A stretch of 64,000 bases of DNA from assembly GCF_007750855.1 (NCBI RefSeq), contig NZ_CP036291.1, forward strand, positions 4,836,001 through 4,900,000. Direction: 5' to 3'. The position numbers were made by a program, and so were the translations under genes. This stretch comes from Pirellulimonas nuda. GTDB lineage: Bacteria; Planctomycetota; Planctomycetia; Pirellulales; Lacipirellulaceae. This document shows positions 24,804 through 33,734 of the stretch, in pieces. Positions within the stretch are counted from its first letter, which is position 1. Each line of letters starts with the position of its first letter. The notes under the pieces were generated by a model, which worked only from the letters and a program-made list of their open reading frames with translations, did not search any database and was not told the DNA's origin.

Positions 24804-25814
24804 ATGGCAAGACAGAACCCACAGGCCTTCACGCTCGTCGAGTTGCTGATCGTGATCGCCATCATCGGCGTTCTGGTCGCCCTCTTGCTACCAGCGGTTA
24901 ATGCAGCACGCGAGGCGGCGCGACGCACTCAGTGCAAGAATCAGCTCAAGCAGATCGCCATGGCGATGCTCAACCACGAATCGGCACACGGCTACCTGCC
25001 GACCGGCGGGTGGGGCTTCCGCTGGGTGGGGGACGCAGCTTCCGGCTACGGCAAAGACCAGCCCGGAAGCTGGGCCTTTAACATCCTCGAGTACATGGAG
25101 CACGGCGCCCAGCGTGTGCTGGCGGGCGACTTTCGCCGCGACCTGGGTTCGCCCGAATCGCAGCACAAGATGATGCAGCTCGTGTCCACCCCCCTGCCCG
25201 CGTTCTTGTGTCCTTCGCGACGGGGAGTTCAGGCCTTCCCCTTTATCGACAGCGCTTTCCCCTTCCTGGCCTACAACGCTTTCGCGTGTGAATCGGGGAA
25301 ATGCAATGTTGCTCGGGGCGACTACCGCGCCAACGCTGGGAACCGGAACCGTGGGGAAGAGATGGGCCCCCCCGCCGGCCTCATCGCCTCGCACAAGTTC
25401 AGGTCCGACATCGCCATCAGCGGCGGGTTCTACAACGGGGTCGTCTTCCAATGCAGCAGGGTTCCCTACGCCCGAATCACAGACGGCGCGACGAAGACCG
25501 CCCTGGTGGGTGAAAAGTCCATGACCCCCGCGCACTACACCTCGGGGATAAGCTCATCAGACGATCAATGCCTGTTCACCGGGCACGACCAAGACAACCA
25601 GGGGTTCACGGCCAGCGGTAGCGACCGGTTTCCCCCGTTGTTGGACACCCGGGCGAGCGCTACCGAGTCGAGGTGGCGTTTCGGAAGCGTCCATCCCGCT
25701 GGAGCGAACATGGCGATGTGTGACGGCTCGATCAATACGATCGCGTTCGATATCGATGAGACACAGTTCGCCCTGATGGGGGGGCGGAACGATGGCGATG
25801 AGTCCTTCAAGTAG
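24804..25814 (+). CDS. DUF1559 prepilin-type N-terminal cleavage/methylation protein
   Basis: The 336-residue protein has the pilin-like leader [20 protein letters not shown], then [20 protein letters not shown], and closes with the H-X9-DG motif ([12 protein letters not shown]). It closely resembles the protein at 21108 in the first 100 residues (NHES, GGWGF). It starts 24 bases after the sialidase-like gene and ends 12 bases before the PSCyt1/DUF1549 gene, so it is part of that operon. Function is unknown; location is probably the periplasm, anchored in the inner membrane. Confidence 0.92.
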   Translation: MARQNPQAFTLVELLIVIAIIGVLVALLLPAVNAAREAARRTQCKNQLKQIAMAMLNHESAHGYLPTGGWGFRWVGDAASGYGKDQPGSWAFNILEYMEHGAQRVLAGDFRRDLGSPESQHKMMQLVSTPLPAFLCPSRRGVQAFPFIDSAFPFLAYNAFACESGKCNVARGDYRANAGNRNRGEEMGPPAGLIASHKFRSDIAISGGFYNGVVFQCSRVPYARITDGATKTALVGEKSMTPAHYTSGISSSDDQCLFTGHDQDNQGFTASGSDRFPPLLDTRASATESRWRFGSVHPAGANMAMCDGSINTIAFDIDETQFALMGGRNDGDESFK

Positions 25815-25826
25815 CACCAAGATTCC

Positions 25827-28800
25827 ATGACAGGTTGCTGGCCACTTGTAATCCGTGCGTTACGTACAATCGCCGCTGAGCGGCGGCATTGGATCGCGCT
25901 CATCGCTTTGGCGTGCGGCGCTGTTGCGGAAACCTCTCTAGCGACAGGGATCGATTTTAATCGAGACGTGCGGCCGATCCTGTCCGACGCCTGCTTCCAC
26001 TGCCACGGCCGTGACCCTTCACATCGGGAAGCCGACCTTCGGATCGATCAATGGGAGCCCACGGCGGGCGCCCGTGGGGCCGAATCGGTGGTCGTTCCGG
26101 GCGACCCGGACCACAGCGAGCTCATCGCCCGCGTCGCTGCGCACAACGGCGGCTCGCAGATGCCGCCCGCGAGCTCGGGCAAGAAGCTAACGCACGAGCA
26201 GATCGGCGTCCTACGGGCGTGGGTCGCCGCTGGCGGAAAGTACGAAAAGCATTGGTCCTTCGTGGCGCCGCGAAGGCGCGCCGTCCCGCGCGTGGGAGAC
26301 TCAGGCTGGGTGAAGAATCCGATCGACGCGTTTGTCCTGAGCCGTCTCGAAGAGGAGGGGATTAGCCCTTCTCCGCAAGCCGATGCGGCGGCGTTGCTCC
26401 GCCGGCTCTCCATCGACCTGATCGGTCTGCCGCCCCAGAACGACGTGATCGCACCGCGGGACGCAATGGACGACCCCGGCCGCTACGATCGATCCGTTGA
26501 GGAGCTGCTCGCCTCGCCTCATTTCGGCGAGCGGTGGGGACGGTTGTGGCTGGACGCGGCTCGCTACGCAGACTCCAACGGGTTCGAGAAAGATCACCCA
26601 CGGGAGGTGTGGTTGTACCGCGACTGGGTCATCGACGCCTTGAATCACGACCTCCCCTACGACCAGTTCATCATTCAGCAAGTCGCGGGAGACTTGCTCC
26701 CGGAGAGAAGCCGCGAAGACCTGATCGCGACCGGCTTCTTGCGCAACTCGATGGTGAACGAAGAAGGAGGCATCGACCCAGAGCAGTTCCGAATGGAAGG
26801 GCTGTTCGATCGCGTGGACGCCATCGGAAAATCGATCCTTGGGTTGACGGTGCAGTGTGCGCAGTGCCATACGCACAAGTACGACCCCATCAGCCACGCC
26901 GAGTACTACGGGATGCTCGCGCTGCTCAACGACAGCTACGAAGCCCAAGCGACTTTCTACCCCGCGAAACAGCAGCAACAGCGGCGTGCCGTCCTCGGCC
27001 AGATCCGTCAGATCGAGCAGGGGCTCAAGGACCAGGACCCCGATTGGCGGCGCCGGGTGGCGGAATGGGAATCGACGCTCAGTCGGCCCGATCACCGATG
27101 GCAGGTCGTTCGGCCCGAGCTGGACGGAAGCGGGGGACAAAAGCACTACCTCCAGCCCGACGGCTCGGTGCTCGCCGAGGGCTACGCCCCCACGCAGACG
27201 ACGACGGAGTTCACGATTGTAACCGAGCTTCCGCGTATCGCCGCGGTAAGACTAGAGCTGCTCAACCACCCTACCCTGCCGCACGGAGGCCCGGGCCGGT
27301 CGTCCCACGGCACGTGCGCGTTGACGGAGTTTCAAGTTAGTGCCGCGACGCAAGGCGACTCCGAGACGCCAACGCCATGGGAGATTGCAAGGGCCACCGC
27401 CGACATAAACCCTCCTCGGAGGTCCCTTGGGGCTGAGTTTGACGACAGCGACCTGGGTTCTAGGTTCACCGGTCCGGTCGACTACGCGATCGACGGCGAC
27501 GAGAGTACTGCGTGGAGTATCGATATCGGTCCTGGCCGCAGCAATACTCCTAGACAAGCCGTCTTCACGTTGGCCAAGCCAATCGAATTGCCGGGGCCAA
27601 CTCGGATCACCTTCAAGCTGGTCCAGAAGCACGGCCAGAGCTATCACACGGACATCTACACCAACAATCTGGGGCGGTTCCGCTTCTCCCTTTCTGCCGA
27701 TCCTAACGCGGCCGCCGATCCGATCCCGGCCGCGGTGGGCGTGCTGCTCGCGAAGAAGCCGGACGAGCGATCGGCCGCCGAGACTGACCAGGTCTTCAGC
27801 TATTGGCGCGCCGCGGCGCCGCACTGGAGCGAGGCGAACGCAGCGATCGAGGAGCAGTGGCGTTCACATCCAAGCGGGACCTCACAACTGGTGCTCAAGC
27901 GGCTAGAAACGCCCCGGGAAACGCACCGGCTCGACCGCGGCGACTGGCTCAAGCCCGCCGAACGGGTCTCCGGGGGCGTTCCCGAGTTTCTTCACAAGCT
28001 CAACGCGCAGCAGCCCGACCGACTCGACTTCGCCCGTTGGTTGGCCGACAGGAGTTCGCCGACCACCGCCCGCGTTATCGTGAACCGCATCTGGCAGGCG
28101 TACTTCGGCCGGGGGCTGGTGGAGACGGCCGAGGACTTTGGCGTGCAAGGCGCCCCTCCCACGCACCCGGAGTTGCTCGACTGGCTCGCGGTTGAGTTGA
28201 TGGACAGCGGCTGGAGCCTGAAGCACATCCACCGTCTCATCGTCCAGTCGGCCACGTATCGGCAGTCGAGTGTGGTCTCCGCGAGTCTGCTGCATAAAGA
28301 CCCACAAAACCTGCTGCTGGCGCGTGGGGCGCGCTACCGCGTTGACGCCGAGGTCGTCCGTGACCTAGCGTTGTCTGCGAGCGGACTCCTCGAAAGGAAG
28401 GTCGGAGGCCCCGGGGTTTACCCGCCCGCGCCTGACTACCTGTTCAAGCCGCCGGCGAGCTATGCCCCGAAGCGGTGGGACTACGATCTCGGGCGGGACA
28501 AGTACCGCCGAGCCGTGTACACGTTCCGCTACCGGTCGACCCCTTACCCGGTGTTTCAGACTTTCGACGCCCCCTCCGGCGAGGTTGCCTGCGTCCGCCG
28601 CGGCCGCTCGAACACTCCGCTACAAGCGCTCGCCCTGCTCAACGAGGAGCTGTTCTTTGAGTGCGCACAGGAGCTTTCCGCGCTGACGATCAAGAACGCA
28701 GGGGCAGACCCGAAAGACCGGATCGAGTTCCTTTTCGATCGCTGCCTCTCTCGACGACCCTCGGCAAACGAACTGGACGTGCTGCAGAAGTTTGTCGCCA

Positions 28801-28982
28801 CGCAGCGCTCTCGATTGGAATCGGGCGAAATCGACGCTGGCGCCCTGGTGGGCGGAAGTAAGGCGGTAGATACTGAAGCCCGCCAATCCTCATCTCATCG
28901 CTTGGCGACCCAAGACTTAGCCGCGTGGACCGTCGCCGCCCGGGTCGTTCTCAGTCTGGACGAGGCCATCTCGCGCGAGTGA
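25827..28982 (+). CDS. PSCyt1/DUF1549/DUF1553 (PSD1) domain protein with cytochrome c motif
   Basis: The 1051-residue protein has an N-terminal membrane or signal segment ([19 protein letters not shown]). A Planctomycete cytochrome C domain follows, with one haem motif (CFHCH) and a later Met-containing stretch ([18 protein letters not shown]). DUF1549 is seen in [39 protein letters not shown] and [17 protein letters not shown]1553 covers the C-terminal part: [30 protein letters not shown] and [16 protein letters not shown]. The region around residues 470-640 carries a discoidin-like insertion ([14 protein letters not shown]), a possible carbohydrate-binding module. Such proteins are secreted, nearly confined to planctomycetes and relatives, and paired with DUF1501 proteins, as here four bases downstream. 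Confidence 0.95.
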   Translation: MTGCWPLVIRALRTIAAERRHWIALIALACGAVAETSLATGIDFNRDVRPILSDACFHCHGRDPSHREADLRIDQWEPTAGARGAESVVVPGDPDHSELIARVAAHNGGSQMPPASSGKKLTHEQIGVLRAWVAAGGKYEKHWSFVAPRRRAVPRVGDSGWVKNPIDAFVLSRLEEEGISPSPQADAAALLRRLSIDLIGLPPQNDVIAPRDAMDDPGRYDRSVEELLASPHFGERWGRLWLDAARYADSNGFEKDHPREVWLYRDWVIDALNHDLPYDQFIIQQVAGDLLPERSREDLIATGFLRNSMVNEEGGIDPEQFRMEGLFDRVDAIGKSILGLTVQCAQCHTHKYDPISHAEYYGMLALLNDSYEAQATFYPAKQQQQRRAVLGQIRQIEQGLKDQDPDWRRRVAEWESTLSRPDHRWQVVRPELDGSGGQKHYLQPDGSVLAEGYAPTQTTTEFTIVTELPRIAAVRLELLNHPTLPHGGPGRSSHGTCALTEFQVSAATQGDSETPTPWEIARATADINPPRRSLGAEFDDSDLGSRFTGPVDYAIDGDESTAWSIDIGPGRSNTPRQAVFTLAKPIELPGPTRITFKLVQKHGQSYHTDIYTNNLGRFRFSLSADPNAAADPIPAAVGVLLAKKPDERSAAETDQVFSYWRAAAPHWSEANAAIEEQWRSHPSGTSQLVLKRLETPRETHRLDRGDWLKPAERVSGGVPEFLHKLNAQQPDRLDFARWLADRSSPTTARVIVNRIWQAYFGRGLVETAEDFGVQGAPPTHPELLDWLAVELMDSGWSLKHIHRLIVQSATYRQSSVVSASLLHKDPQNLLLARGARYRVDAEVVRDLALSASGLLERKVGGPGVYPPAPDYLFKPPASYAPKRWDYDLGRDKYRRAVYTFRYRSTPYPVFQTFDAPSGEVACVRRGRSNTPLQALALLNEELFFECAQELSALTIKNAGADPKDRIEFLFDRCLSRRPSANELDVLQKFVATQRSRLESGEIDAGALVGGSKAVDTEARQSSSHRLATQDLAAWTVAARVVLSLDEAISRE

Positions 28983-28986
28983 TTCT

Positions 28987-30417
28987 ATGCAGTGCCAAGA
29001 CCACCTCCACCGCGGCAGCGACCCACGCGAACTCACGCGTCGCTGGTTCCTGCGCGATTGTGGCGTCGGGCTGGGATCGATCGCGCTTGCCGGACCTGCG
29101 TTCGGCAACGTCCTGTCAGGCGCGGAACCGCTTGCCCCCAAAGCGTCGCCACACCGTCCCAGAGCGAAGAACGTCATCTTCTTGTTCATGGCGGGCGCCC
29201 CCAGCCAGATCGACCTGTTCGACCACAAGCCAGAGCTGGCCCGCCACGACGGCTCCCCGCCCCCCGCAGGGCTCACCAAAGACTACCGTGCTGCGTTCAT
29301 CAACCCCAACTCGAAGCTGCTGGGGCCGCGATTCAAGTTCAAGCGCTACGGCCAGTGCGGCGCAGAGTTGTCTGAGCTGCTGCCGGGTCTGGGCGGCGTC
29401 GCGGACGACATCGCGATCGTCCGGTCGATGCACACGGACGCGTTCAACCACGCGCCGGGCCAACTGCTGATGAGCACCGGCTCGCAGCAGTTCGGCAAGC
29501 CGAGCCTGGGGGCTTGGACGCTGTACGGGCTCGGCAGCGAGTCGCAAAGCCTGCCGGGCTTCGTGGTCTTTAGCACCGGCAAGAAGGGTCCGAGCGGGGG
29601 CTACGCCAATTGGGGCAGCGGGTACCTACCGACCTACCACCAGGGGGTTCCTTTCCGCACCACCGGCGAACCCGTTCTCTACCTCACGAACCCCCCCGGG
29701 GTGGATCGCAGGTTGCAACGGGACTCGTTGGACGCCATCAACCGGCTCAACGGCCAGCGCCTCGACGCCGTGGGCGATCCCGAGATCGCCACCCGGATCA
29801 ACTCATTCGAGTTGGCGTACCGAATGCAGGCGAGCGCCCCCGAGGCGATGGACCTCTCCGATGAACCGGCACACATCACCGAGATGTACGGCGCAGAGCC
29901 GGGCAAGCCATCGTTCGGCACGACATGCCTGCTGGCCCGCCGGCTCGTGGAACGCGGCGTTAGGTTCGTTGAGATCTTCCACGAGGCGTGGGACCAGCAC
30001 GGCAACCTGGTCAACGACCTCCGGCTCAACTGCCAGCGAACCGACCAGGCCGCCGCCGCGCTCGTCAAAGACCTCAAGCAACGTGGGATGCTCGAGGAAA
30101 CGCTGGTGATCTGGGGGGGCGAATTTGGCCGCACCCCGATGGTGGAGGGGGGCGATGGCGACGGCCGCGACCATCACCCCAACGCCTTCACGATGTGGAT
30201 GGCCGGCGGCGGGGTCCGCCCCGGTTTGCAATACGGGCAGACGGACGAATTGGGGTTCAACGTAGCGGCCGACCCGGTACACGTCCGCGACCTGCACGCC
30301 ACCATCTTGCACCTCTTGGGGTTCGATCACCAACGGCTGACCTACAGCTTCCAGGGCTTGGACCAACGCCTCACCGGCGTCGAGCCGGCTCACGTCGTGA
30401 AGGGGTTGCTCGCGTAG
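28987..30417 (+). CDS. DUF1501 domain protein, Tat-exported sulfatase-fold partner of PSD1
   Basis: The 476-residue protein begins with a twin-arginine-type signal (LTRRWFLRDCGVGLGSIALA). It then shows the DUF1501 features KNVIFLFMAGAPSQIDLFDHKP, RSMHTDAFNHAPGQLLMSTG, GVRFVEIFHEAWDQHGNLVND and GGEFGRTPMVEGGDGDGRDHHP. The fold resembles alkaline phosphatase and sulfatases, but the catalytic Cys/Ser motif of sulfatases is absent. DUF1501 genes almost always follow DUF1549/DUF1553 genes, and here the gap is four bases. The pair's biochemical role is not established. Haem and sulfatase-like domains beside glycan enzymes suggest extracellular or periplasmic carbohydrate processing. Confidence 0.95.
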   Translation: MQCQDHLHRGSDPRELTRRWFLRDCGVGLGSIALAGPAFGNVLSGAEPLAPKASPHRPRAKNVIFLFMAGAPSQIDLFDHKPELARHDGSPPPAGLTKDYRAAFINPNSKLLGPRFKFKRYGQCGAELSELLPGLGGVADDIAIVRSMHTDAFNHAPGQLLMSTGSQQFGKPSLGAWTLYGLGSESQSLPGFVVFSTGKKGPSGGYANWGSGYLPTYHQGVPFRTTGEPVLYLTNPPGVDRRLQRDSLDAINRLNGQRLDAVGDPEIATRINSFELAYRMQASAPEAMDLSDEPAHITEMYGAEPGKPSFGTTCLLARRLVERGVRFVEIFHEAWDQHGNLVNDLRLNCQRTDQAAAALVKDLKQRGMLEETLVIWGGEFGRTPMVEGGDGDGRDHHPNAFTMWMAGGGVRPGLQYGQTDELGFNVAADPVHVRDLHATILHLLGFDHQRLTYSFQGLDQRLTGVEPAHVVKGLLA

Positions 30418-30492
30418 GGCGCCACACTTTTCTTTCCATCGGTTTCTCATAGAGCAAGTACCGATTTCAACCCAAAAAGGGGGCCGTAGGCC

Positions 30493-31542
30493 ATGCTTAG
30501 CAAAGGCGCATTCTGGACGATCGCGGTGGTAGCCGTCTTGGCGGCCGGGTGGTACCGACTGAACGCGGCGTCGGAGACGACGCCCCTGCCGTCCCCGGCG
30601 AAGATCGCCTTCGTCACGGGAGGGTCGGGAGACTACTGGGAGGCCTCTGCGGCCGGCGCGCGGGCAGCCGCCAAAGAGCTCGGCATTGAACTCGACGTAC
30701 GGATGCCCTCGCAGTCCGAAAACGTCGAGGAACAAATGAAGCTGCTGTCGGCGGTCGGCGCCGGCGGGGTCGACGGCGTGGCCGTCAGCCCACTCGACGC
30801 GGAAGGCCAAACGCCGCTGATCAACACCATCGCCAAGGACCGGCCAGTGGTGACTTTCGACTCGGACGCGCCGCTTTCGGCTCGCAACGGCTACGTCGGC
30901 ACCAGCAACTTTAGCGCAGGGCTCGTGGCCGGGACGCTGGTGAAGAAGGCGCTCCCCGACGGAGGGAAGGTAGTCGTGCTGATCGCGAACCTCACAAAGA
31001 ACAACCTGATCGACCGCAAGGTGGGGTTCAAGACGCGCATCGACGAGTCGCCCAACCCCGAGGCGGACGCGACCGACCCTCGCTACAAGGTCATCGGCTA
31101 CCTGGTCGACGACGGCGACGACAAGAAATGCGAAGAGAACATCCGCTCCGCTCTGGCCGAGAACGAAGACCTCGCTTGTTTCGTGGGGATGAACGCCCGT
31201 CACGCCCCGATCTTGCTGAGGGTGCTCAAGGAAGATGGATGGCTGAACAAGGTGAGGCTGGTGACCTTCGACACGCTCCCTGAAACCCTCGACGGGATCG
31301 AGCAGGGCTACATCAGCGCCACCGTGGCCCAGGACCCTTACAAGTACGGCTACGAAGCGGTGAACATGCTCAACTCGCTCTGCCGAGGAGACGTGCGGTT
31401 CATGCCGGTGGTCGGCCGGGGAGCGATCCACGTCAGCGTCGAGCCGATCACGAACGAGACCCTGCCTCAGTTCCGCGAGGCGATGAACACCCGCATGGCC
31501 CAATCGAAGGCCGAGGACGCCCCCGCAAAGACCAAGGGATAG
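30493..31542 (+). CDS. Orphan sugar-binding periplasmic protein (type I PBP)
   Basis: This 349-residue protein has an N-terminal membrane anchor or signal (GAFWTIAVVAVLAAGWY) and a type I periplasmic binding fold: KIAFVTGGSGDYWEASAAGA, GVDGVAVSPLDAEGQTPLIN, GYVGTSNFSAGLVAG and VRLVTFDTLPETLDGIEQGY. It belongs to the ribose/autoinducer-2 class of binding proteins. No permease or ATPase lies beside it. It is in the PSD1/DUF1501 operon, with a 75-base gap before and four bases after. It could feed the RbsC/RbsA transporter 18 kb away, or serve as a periplasmic sensor. Confidence 0.88.
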   Translation: MLSKGAFWTIAVVAVLAAGWYRLNAASETTPLPSPAKIAFVTGGSGDYWEASAAGARAAAKELGIELDVRMPSQSENVEEQMKLLSAVGAGGVDGVAVSPLDAEGQTPLINTIAKDRPVVTFDSDAPLSARNGYVGTSNFSAGLVAGTLVKKALPDGGKVVVLIANLTKNNLIDRKVGFKTRIDESPNPEADATDPRYKVIGYLVDDGDDKKCEENIRSALAENEDLACFVGMNARHAPILLRVLKEDGWLNKVRLVTFDTLPETLDGIEQGYISATVAQDPYKYGYEAVNMLNSLCRGDVRFMPVVGRGAIHVSVEPITNETLPQFREAMNTRMAQSKAEDAPAKTKG

Positions 31543-31546
31543 CACG

Positions 31547-33724
31547 GTGAAGGTGCGAACCACTCTCCGAGCATGGCTGGGACTGACGCTGCTGAGCGCG
31601 ACGCTTGGGCCAACGGCGGCCCAGGAATCGATGGTGACGGCCCAACCCGCAGACGCGCGCCTAGGGCCCCTTGTCCACCTGCGTCAACACGAGTTCCTCT
31701 TTGATCCGCCGGCGAGCGTGCTCGAGTGGCAGGAGCGCGCAGACCAAGTGAGGCGCCGGGTGAAGGTAGCCGCGGGCCTTTGGCCAGCGCCCCCACACAA
31801 AACGCCCAACGCGGTAGTTCATGGAAGAGTGGATCGAGATGCCTACACGGTAGAGAAGGTCTACCTAGAGAGCTACCCAGGACATTTTGTCACCGGCAAC
31901 CTCTACCGCCCCAAAGGCGCCGAAGGGCAGCGCCCCGGTGTGCTCTGCCCCTACGGCCACTGGCCGGGGGGCCGGTTTCAATCGTGGGACGACGACGAAC
32001 TAGAACGGCAGCTCGCCAGCGGCGCAGAGCGGTATGAAGTAGGAGGCCGGCGCCCGATCCAGGCGCGTTGCGTACAACTCGCGCGGATGGGTTGCGTGGT
32101 GTTTGTCTACGACATGCTTGGCTACGGCGATAGCCAGCAGATTGCGTTTGCAAGCGTCCACCAACCCTCGCAAGACACCATTGTCGATTCGCCCACCAAC
32201 TGGGGGTTCTACAGCACGCAAGCAGAACTGCGGATGCAAAGCCCACTGGGGGTGCAGACCTTCAATTCGCAGTGCGCCCTCGACTGGCTCGCGAGCCTGC
32301 CCGACGTCGATCCGAAACGGATTGGCGTGACCGGTGGAAGCAGCGGGGCCACCCAAACCTTGATGCTGGGCGCTGTCGACCCCCGCCCAGCGGTTTCGTT
32401 CCCGGTGGTGATGGTCTCGACCGCGATGCAGGGGGGGTGCGGCTGCGAGAACGCGTGCGGGCTGCGGGTGGGGACCGGCAACGTCGAATTGGCCGCGTTG
32501 TTCGCCCCCAAGCCACTCGGAATGGCGTCTGCCGACGACTGGACGCGGGAGTGCATCACCAAGGGCTTCCCGGAGCTGCAGCGTCTGTACACGCTGCTGG
32601 GCAAGCCCGATCGAGTGATGCTGGCCTCGCTCACTCAGTTCCCCCACAACTACAACTACGCCAGCCGGGCCGCCATGTACCCATGGATGAACCGCTGGCT
32701 CAAGATCGGCGCCCCCGAACCGATCGTGGAGCGCGACTTCGTCCCTCTTTCCGACGCCCAGATGCACGTATGGGACGCCGAGCACCCGGCGCCGCCGGCC
32801 GGACCCGAGGTCGAGCAAGAGCTCCTGCGCACCATCGATGCGATCTCCCAAGAACAACTGGCAAGCCTCGCCCCCCACGACTCGGCGGGCCTAGCGGAGT
32901 TCCGTCGCGTGGTCGGGGGCGCCTTTGAGGTGCTGTTGGCGTGGGAGAAGCCCAAGGCGACCCAGATCGAGTTTCAGGAGGCCCAATCCGCTAACCATCC
33001 CGACTACCGCCAACGCACCGGCGCGGTGCGCTCCAACTTGAACGGCGCCCGCCTCTCCACCGTTGTGCTGGAGCCCAAAGACTCCCACGGCGATGTCGTG
33101 CTGTGGGTCCACAGCGACGGCGAGCAGGGCATTCGTGATGGGGCGGGCGGCCTGCTGCCGGGAGTTCAGCGTCTGCTCGACTGCGGAGTCGCGGTCGTCG
33201 CTGCCGATCTGCTCTATCAAGGCGAGCCGCTCACCGAAACCCGCATGGTCGACGAGCGTTGGCCGGTGGCGCCGCTGACCTACGGGTACAATCGAACCGT
33301 CCTCGCGCAGCGGGCTTCGGATGTGCTGACGCTAGCGGCTGCCGCGCGCAAGCTGTATGCACCCGGCGCCAAGGTCCACGTCATCTCGACCGGCGGCTCG
33401 GCCCCGTACGTCGCGGCAGCCGGGGCGATTGGCGGCGACCTCATCGACTCGATTGCGATCGACACTCAAGGGTTCCGCTTCGTCGACCTCCGAAGCTGGC
33501 GCGACCCTCAGTTCCTTCCTGGCGCGGTGAAGTACGGCGATCTACCCGCGTTGCTAGCGCTCGGCGCCCCGCGGCGGCTGCTGCTCGGGGGCGAAGGAGC
33601 AGAAGCTCCGCCGCTGGTGAGGGACGCCTACAGCGCCACAAATGCGCAGGCAGAAGTCTCCATGCTCGACGGCGACGCGTTCTCGACCGGCGCTGCCGCT
33701 TGGCTGCTTGAGACGCACCCTTAG
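31547..33724 (+). CDS. Secreted double alpha/beta-hydrolase, acetyl-xylan-esterase-like
   Basis: The GTG at 31547 gives a signal peptide (AWLGLTLLSATLGPTAAQ) and 725 residues. The N-terminal half is an alpha/beta-hydrolase of the acetyl (xylan) esterase type. It has VTGGSSGATQTLM with a likely nucleophile Ser, an unusual cysteine-rich loop (MQGGCGCENACGL) and FPHNYNYASR with a likely catalytic His. The C-terminal half repeats the fold (GDVVLWVHSDGEQGIRDG, CGVAVVAADLLYQGEPL), but its elbow reads ISTGGSAPY and looks catalytically weak or dead. It would deacetylate pectic or xylan chains in the periplasm or outside. It is the last gene of its operon and faces the rhamnosidase gene tail to tail. 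Confidence 0.82.
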   Translation: MKVRTTLRAWLGLTLLSATLGPTAAQESMVTAQPADARLGPLVHLRQHEFLFDPPASVLEWQERADQVRRRVKVAAGLWPAPPHKTPNAVVHGRVDRDAYTVEKVYLESYPGHFVTGNLYRPKGAEGQRPGVLCPYGHWPGGRFQSWDDDELERQLASGAERYEVGGRRPIQARCVQLARMGCVVFVYDMLGYGDSQQIAFASVHQPSQDTIVDSPTNWGFYSTQAELRMQSPLGVQTFNSQCALDWLASLPDVDPKRIGVTGGSSGATQTLMLGAVDPRPAVSFPVVMVSTAMQGGCGCENACGLRVGTGNVELAALFAPKPLGMASADDWTRECITKGFPELQRLYTLLGKPDRVMLASLTQFPHNYNYASRAAMYPWMNRWLKIGAPEPIVERDFVPLSDAQMHVWDAEHPAPPAGPEVEQELLRTIDAISQEQLASLAPHDSAGLAEFRRVVGGAFEVLLAWEKPKATQIEFQEAQSANHPDYRQRTGAVRSNLNGARLSTVVLEPKDSHGDVVLWVHSDGEQGIRDGAGGLLPGVQRLLDCGVAVVAADLLYQGEPLTETRMVDERWPVAPLTYGYNRTVLAQRASDVLTLAAAARKLYAPGAKVHVISTGGSAPYVAAAGAIGGDLIDSIAIDTQGFRFVDLRSWRDPQFLPGAVKYGDLPALLALGAPRRLLLGGEGAEAPPLVRDAYSATNAQAEVSMLDGDAFSTGAAAWLLETHP

Positions 33725-33734
33725 TCGCAGTCCC

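Noticed and set aside
29803-31563. 586-residue minus-strand open frame
   Set aside because: It is a shadow opposite the DUF1501 and sugar-binding protein genes; it has no domain and shows the Arg/Val/His-rich composition of a high-GC antisense frame.
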